From assembly GCA_964528095.1 (NCBI GenBank), contig CAZGSG010000220.1:1-9787 (forward strand): a DNA stretch of 9,787 nt, written 5' to 3'. Source of the DNA: CAZGSG01 sp964528095. Lineage in GTDB: Bacteria > Bacteroidota > Bacteroidia > Chitinophagales > Chitinophagaceae. This document shows, piece after piece, positions 7,228-9,787 of this stretch. Below the pieces are notes generated by a model, which was not told the origin of the DNA, searched no databases, and saw only the letters and a list, made by a program, of their open reading frames with translations. Each line of letters starts with the position of its first letter. Positions within the stretch are counted from its first letter, which is position 1. The position numbers and the translations under genes were made by a program.

Positions 7228-9018
7228 TTAATACCCCGGGTTCTGTTTCATTTTGGGATTCTGATCAATCTCAATTTGTGGTATCGGGAAATATTCATTT
7301 TTATTTGCCGTAAAACCTATCGTCGACGTAAGGTTATTAGGCAACCTTGTTTTTTCTTTTGGCAGGTATTTGTTATTTATGAAATCAGCTATTTCTCCCC
7401 AACGCACCAGGTCGAAGAAACGGTGGCCTTCCATGGCCAGTTCCAACCTTCTTTCAAAATGCACCGCTTTGCGCGCTGTAGCCTGGTCGGCCCAGGGTGT
7501 ATTATACGTGTCAACCAAATAATTGGCTGAAGCAAGATATCCTCCTATATCATCATACACCACTTCTACCTGGCGACCTGTCTTTGCACGGTTACGCACA
7601 TAGTTTACAAATATCCTTGCCTTATCCAGGCTACCCACTTCCACTTCGCATTCAGCCGCCCAAAGCAATACATCTGCAAAACGTATAATGCTGACATTTA
7701 CTGCACTGGTAAGCATATAATACTGTGCATAGTTTTCAAAGTAATTGGAAAAATTACCATTGTTATGCCTGAAATTGTTTTTTACAGGCGTGTAAGGGCC
7801 TCCGAAAGTCCGGTCATTTATCCATCCATAATCCGGGTCGCTGCCGGGATTGCTGCCATACCCGCTATAATAAGATGGTGTTGTCCAGTCCAGGTAGGGA
7901 ATACCTCTTCTTCCCACCGTCCAGTCCAGGCGGGGATCAACCGGGTCCTGGTAAGTATTATAATACTCCCATCCTTTCAGATTGGCATCATTGGTCATGT
8001 TCACATCATTGTATGTATCCAGCAGCGGCAAACCGGTAGCTGTTGTTTTAAATGCGTTCACCAAATTATAGGAAGGTTGTTTCCAGGTCTGGTAGTAGCT
8101 CGTCAATGGATAAAAAGCGGGTTGACTGGCGATATCGCCGATATTGGCATTACCTCCATTTGATCCGTCATTGGCAGAAAATTGTATTTGAAATATATGC
8201 TCCGGGCTATTCTCTGTGCCTGCATCAAAATTCGCATCAAAGTTGGCCATCAGCGCGTACGCCTGTCCCTGGGAAGTAACACCACTACCATTGCCTCCAT
8301 ATGTGGCAGGAATAATAGTATTCAATAACGCCTTTGCTTCTGTGAATTTTTTCTCAAACATATAGGCTTTTGCCAGGTAGCAGGCAGCTGTCCATTTGTT
8401 TGCCTGGCCCTTATACTTTTGCGTAGCGGGCATATTATCCATGGCAAATTTAAAATCCGCTTCAATATTTGGCCATATATCAACCTGGTTAGATACCTTG
8501 AAATCAGTAACAGTCTCGTCGATATAAGGAACATTGTTCCACATCTTTTTTGCTTCAAAATGAAAATGCCCTCTCAGGAATCTTGCCTCCGCTATCACCG
8601 CTGTTTTTTCCGCGGCAGTCATATCTGTTGCAGCGGTTGCAGCCAGTATTATTTTATTGCTCCTCGCCACCCCATCATACACAGTACGCCACTTGGAAGC
8701 AAGGTAGGTAGAGATAGGCAAAGCCTGGAAATGTTCCAATGCTAATCCCTCCGGTCCATCATTCGTACCACCGCGATACGCATCGCCGGAAGTTATATCG
8801 CCATACATCCAGTTAGTGCCTGTAGTGCTCCACCAGCCGGACTTAACTGTTAATCCCGTCACATCATGATAAGCTCCTACCAATAATTGCTGCACACCGG
8901 TTTTATTGGAAAGTTCATCCAGTGTAACACCTGTAGTAGAGGGTACATCTAAAAAATCTCTTTTACATCCTGTACTTATTGCCATTACAGCCAACAGTAG
9001 TATTAATAATTTTTTCAT
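7228..9018 (-). CDS. susD-like: SusD-like outer-membrane glycan-binding lipoprotein (RagB/SusD family)
   Basis: This is a complete 596-residue protein. The lipoprotein signal MKKLLILLLAVMAISTGC gives acylated Cys18, followed by KRDFLDVP, the usual SusD mature N-terminus. The N-terminal half holds helical TPR-like segments (WRTVYDGVARSNKII; AEARFLRGHFHFE; WTAACYLAKAYMFEKKFTEA). The C-terminal RagB/SusD region is clear: IIRFADVLLWAAECEVEVG (444-462), FERRLELAMEGHRFFDLVRW (521-540) and the closing YFPIPQIEIDQNP (576-588). It forms the lid of the SusC transporter on the cell surface and captures oligosaccharide for import. Aromatic-rich stretches (TSYYQTW at 306-312, PSYYSGYG at 381-388) could lie near the glycan-binding face, which is inference. 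It starts 24 nt after the susC stop without a clear Shine-Dalgarno, as is common in Bacteroidota. Length is within the usual range for the family. Confidence 0.97.
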   Translation of the reverse strand: MKKLLILLLAVMAISTGCKRDFLDVPSTTGVTLDELSNKTGVQQLLVGAYHDVTGLTVKSGWWSTTGTNWMYGDITSGDAYRGGTNDGPEGLALEHFQALPISTYLASKWRTVYDGVARSNKIILAATAATDMTAAEKTAVIAEARFLRGHFHFEAKKMWNNVPYIDETVTDFKVSNQVDIWPNIEADFKFAMDNMPATQKYKGQANKWTAACYLAKAYMFEKKFTEAKALLNTIIPATYGGNGSGVTSQGQAYALMANFDANFDAGTENSPEHIFQIQFSANDGSNGGNANIGDIASQPAFYPLTSYYQTWKQPSYNLVNAFKTTATGLPLLDTYNDVNMTNDANLKGWEYYNTYQDPVDPRLDWTVGRRGIPYLDWTTPSYYSGYGSNPGSDPDYGWINDRTFGGPYTPVKNNFRHNNGNFSNYFENYAQYYMLTSAVNVSIIRFADVLLWAAECEVEVGSLDKARIFVNYVRNRAKTGRQVEVVYDDIGGYLASANYLVDTYNTPWADQATARKAVHFERRLELAMEGHRFFDLVRWGEIADFINNKYLPKEKTRLPNNLTSTIGFTANKNEYFPIPQIEIDQNPKMKQNPGY

Positions 9019-9042
9019 ATTACAAATGATTTAAAATACTTT

Positions 9043-9787
9043 TTACAATCCGAAATTGACACCAAAAACAATTTTCCTCGATATGGGATAGTTGCCACCA
9101 AAGTCAACTCCTATATTGGTCGCGCTTCCGTTACTTATTTCAGGATCTATTCCTTTGTATTTGGTAAATGTGGCAAGATTATACCCCTGCACATAAAAAC
9201 GTATTTTATTGAATGCTTTTTTCGGAGATATTGTATACCCGAGCTGAAGGGTCTTCAACCTTAAATAAGAACCGTCTTCTATAAAAAAGCTGGACGGCAA
9301 TTTATCCTCCGATGCTACATTATCCCATATCGGTAATTTAGCGTCAGTATTGGTAGTGCTCCAGGTATCATTCGCTCCTTCACCTAATGCGCCCGGGAAT
9401 ACACTGTTGACTTTCCAGTAGTTAAATATCTTATTTCCTGCTACGCCCTGTAGAAAAATACCCAGGTCTACATTCTTATAAGTCAGGTTCAGACTATAAC
9501 CATAACTGAACTTAGGATGCGGGTTACCCAGGTAAGTACGATCGTCCGCATTTATCTTTTTATCATTATTCAAATCCTTAAATCTGAAATGACCTGCGGC
9601 ATTAGCTGCTGTAAGACCTGTATGCGCTACACCATTTTTTGTATACTCATCAGCCGATTGGAATATACCTTCCTGCACATAACCAAAAAAAGTAGACAAC
9701 GGCATACCAACCGTGCTTCTTGTCAATGAAAATGCTGTTGGTGCATATGCACTACCGTCCAGGTAGGCAGCGCTATCGCTGCTGATA
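9043..9787 (-). CDS. susC-like: SusC-like TonB-dependent outer-membrane transporter (C-terminal part, truncated by window edge)
   Basis: The reading frame is open through the right edge and gives the last 247 residues (9786-9043) of a protein that is usually about 1000 residues. A TTG at 9726 is not the start, since the frame continues upstream with SAAYLDGSAYAPTAFSL, which fits the family. Visible SusC hallmarks are PLSTFFGYVQEGIFQS, the segment FRFKDLNNDKKINADDRTYLG, then GNPHPKFSYGYSLNLTYKNVDLG, FLQGVAGNKIFN, the tail LRLKTLQLGYTIS and YVQGYNLATFTKYKGIDPE. These form the last beta-strands of the 22-strand barrel. It ends NYPISRKIVFGVNFGL, a closing strand with Leu rather than the more usual Phe at the C-terminus. 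The protein imports glycan fragments across the outer membrane, powered by TonB, in complex with the SusD-like protein encoded next. The plug domain and TonB box are outside the window. Confidence 0.95.
   Translation of the reverse strand, partial: ISSDSAAYLDGSAYAPTAFSLTRSTVGMPLSTFFGYVQEGIFQSADEYTKNGVAHTGLTAANAAGHFRFKDLNNDKKINADDRTYLGNPHPKFSYGYSLNLTYKNVDLGIFLQGVAGNKIFNYWKVNSVFPGALGEGANDTWSTTNTDAKLPIWDNVASEDKLPSSFFIEDGSYLRLKTLQLGYTISPKKAFNKIRFYVQGYNLATFTKYKGIDPEISNGSATNIGVDFGGNYPISRKIVFGVNFGL

Noticed and set aside
7765..8163. Plus-strand open frame of 132 codons inside the susD-like gene.
   Set aside because: It is antisense to a complete SusD with all family motifs; its length is explained by the codon composition of the opposite strand.
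9043..9726. A 227-residue stand-alone gene starting at TTG 9726.
   Set aside because: The same frame stays open to the window edge with SusC-like sequence, so this is the interior of a longer transporter gene.
3275..9780. Frequent recurrence of CCAGGTA-like heptamers across the window.
   Set aside because: Read on the minus strand these are mostly Tyr-Leu (TAC CTG) codons or similar in-frame words in separate genes; spacing is irregular and not a repeat family.

Overview
The window reads as part of a Bacteroidota polysaccharide utilisation locus (PUL). It holds an adjacent SusC/SusD pair, AT-rich start regions with weak or no Shine-Dalgarno sequences, and a run of exported carbohydrate-active enzymes. 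The protein style (SusD ending in a YFPIPQIEIDQNP-type tail, SusC with FGYV..GIFQ) and the moderate GC suggest the Chitinophagaceae (Chitinophaga/Niastella-like). That family placement is inference. Every supported gene lies on the minus strand, so transcription runs from the right edge to the left edge.

Layout in transcription order: (1) the C-terminal 247 residues of a SusC-like TonB-dependent transporter, cut by the right edge; (2) a complete SusD-like lipoprotein, 24 nt downstream; (3) a 183-nt gap, the largest in the window, with a perfect 13-bp inverted repeat just after susD, a small GC-rich hairpin and a short direct repeat; (4) a lipoprotein with a right-handed parallel beta-helix and no recognisable catalytic family; (5) a GH35 beta-galactosidase-type enzyme; (6) a GH43 enzyme whose residues match the exo-beta-1,3-galactanase group (subfamily 24); (7) an Ig-like plus SGNH/GDSL esterase; (8) the N-terminal 195 residues of a sialate-O-acetylesterase-like SGNH esterase, cut by the left edge. 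Genes 4 to 8 are packed with gaps of 21 and 1 nt and then overlaps of 13 and 1 nt, so they form one translationally coupled module.

Working model: SusCD import a galactan-type oligosaccharide. GH43 trims a beta-1,3-galactan backbone from the end, GH35 removes terminal beta-galactose, and two different SGNH esterases strip O-acyl (probably acetyl) groups. The enzymes other than the beta-helix protein have ordinary Sec signal peptides and are probably periplasmic. The beta-helix protein has a lipobox and is the only enzyme-like candidate here for the outer surface, where a PUL usually keeps its first-acting endo-enzyme or glycan binder. It is the least explained gene. Type II arabinogalactan or another acetylated galactose-rich plant glycan is the best substrate guess. 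I found no RNA gene, mobile element, CRISPR array or plus-strand gene that I can support.
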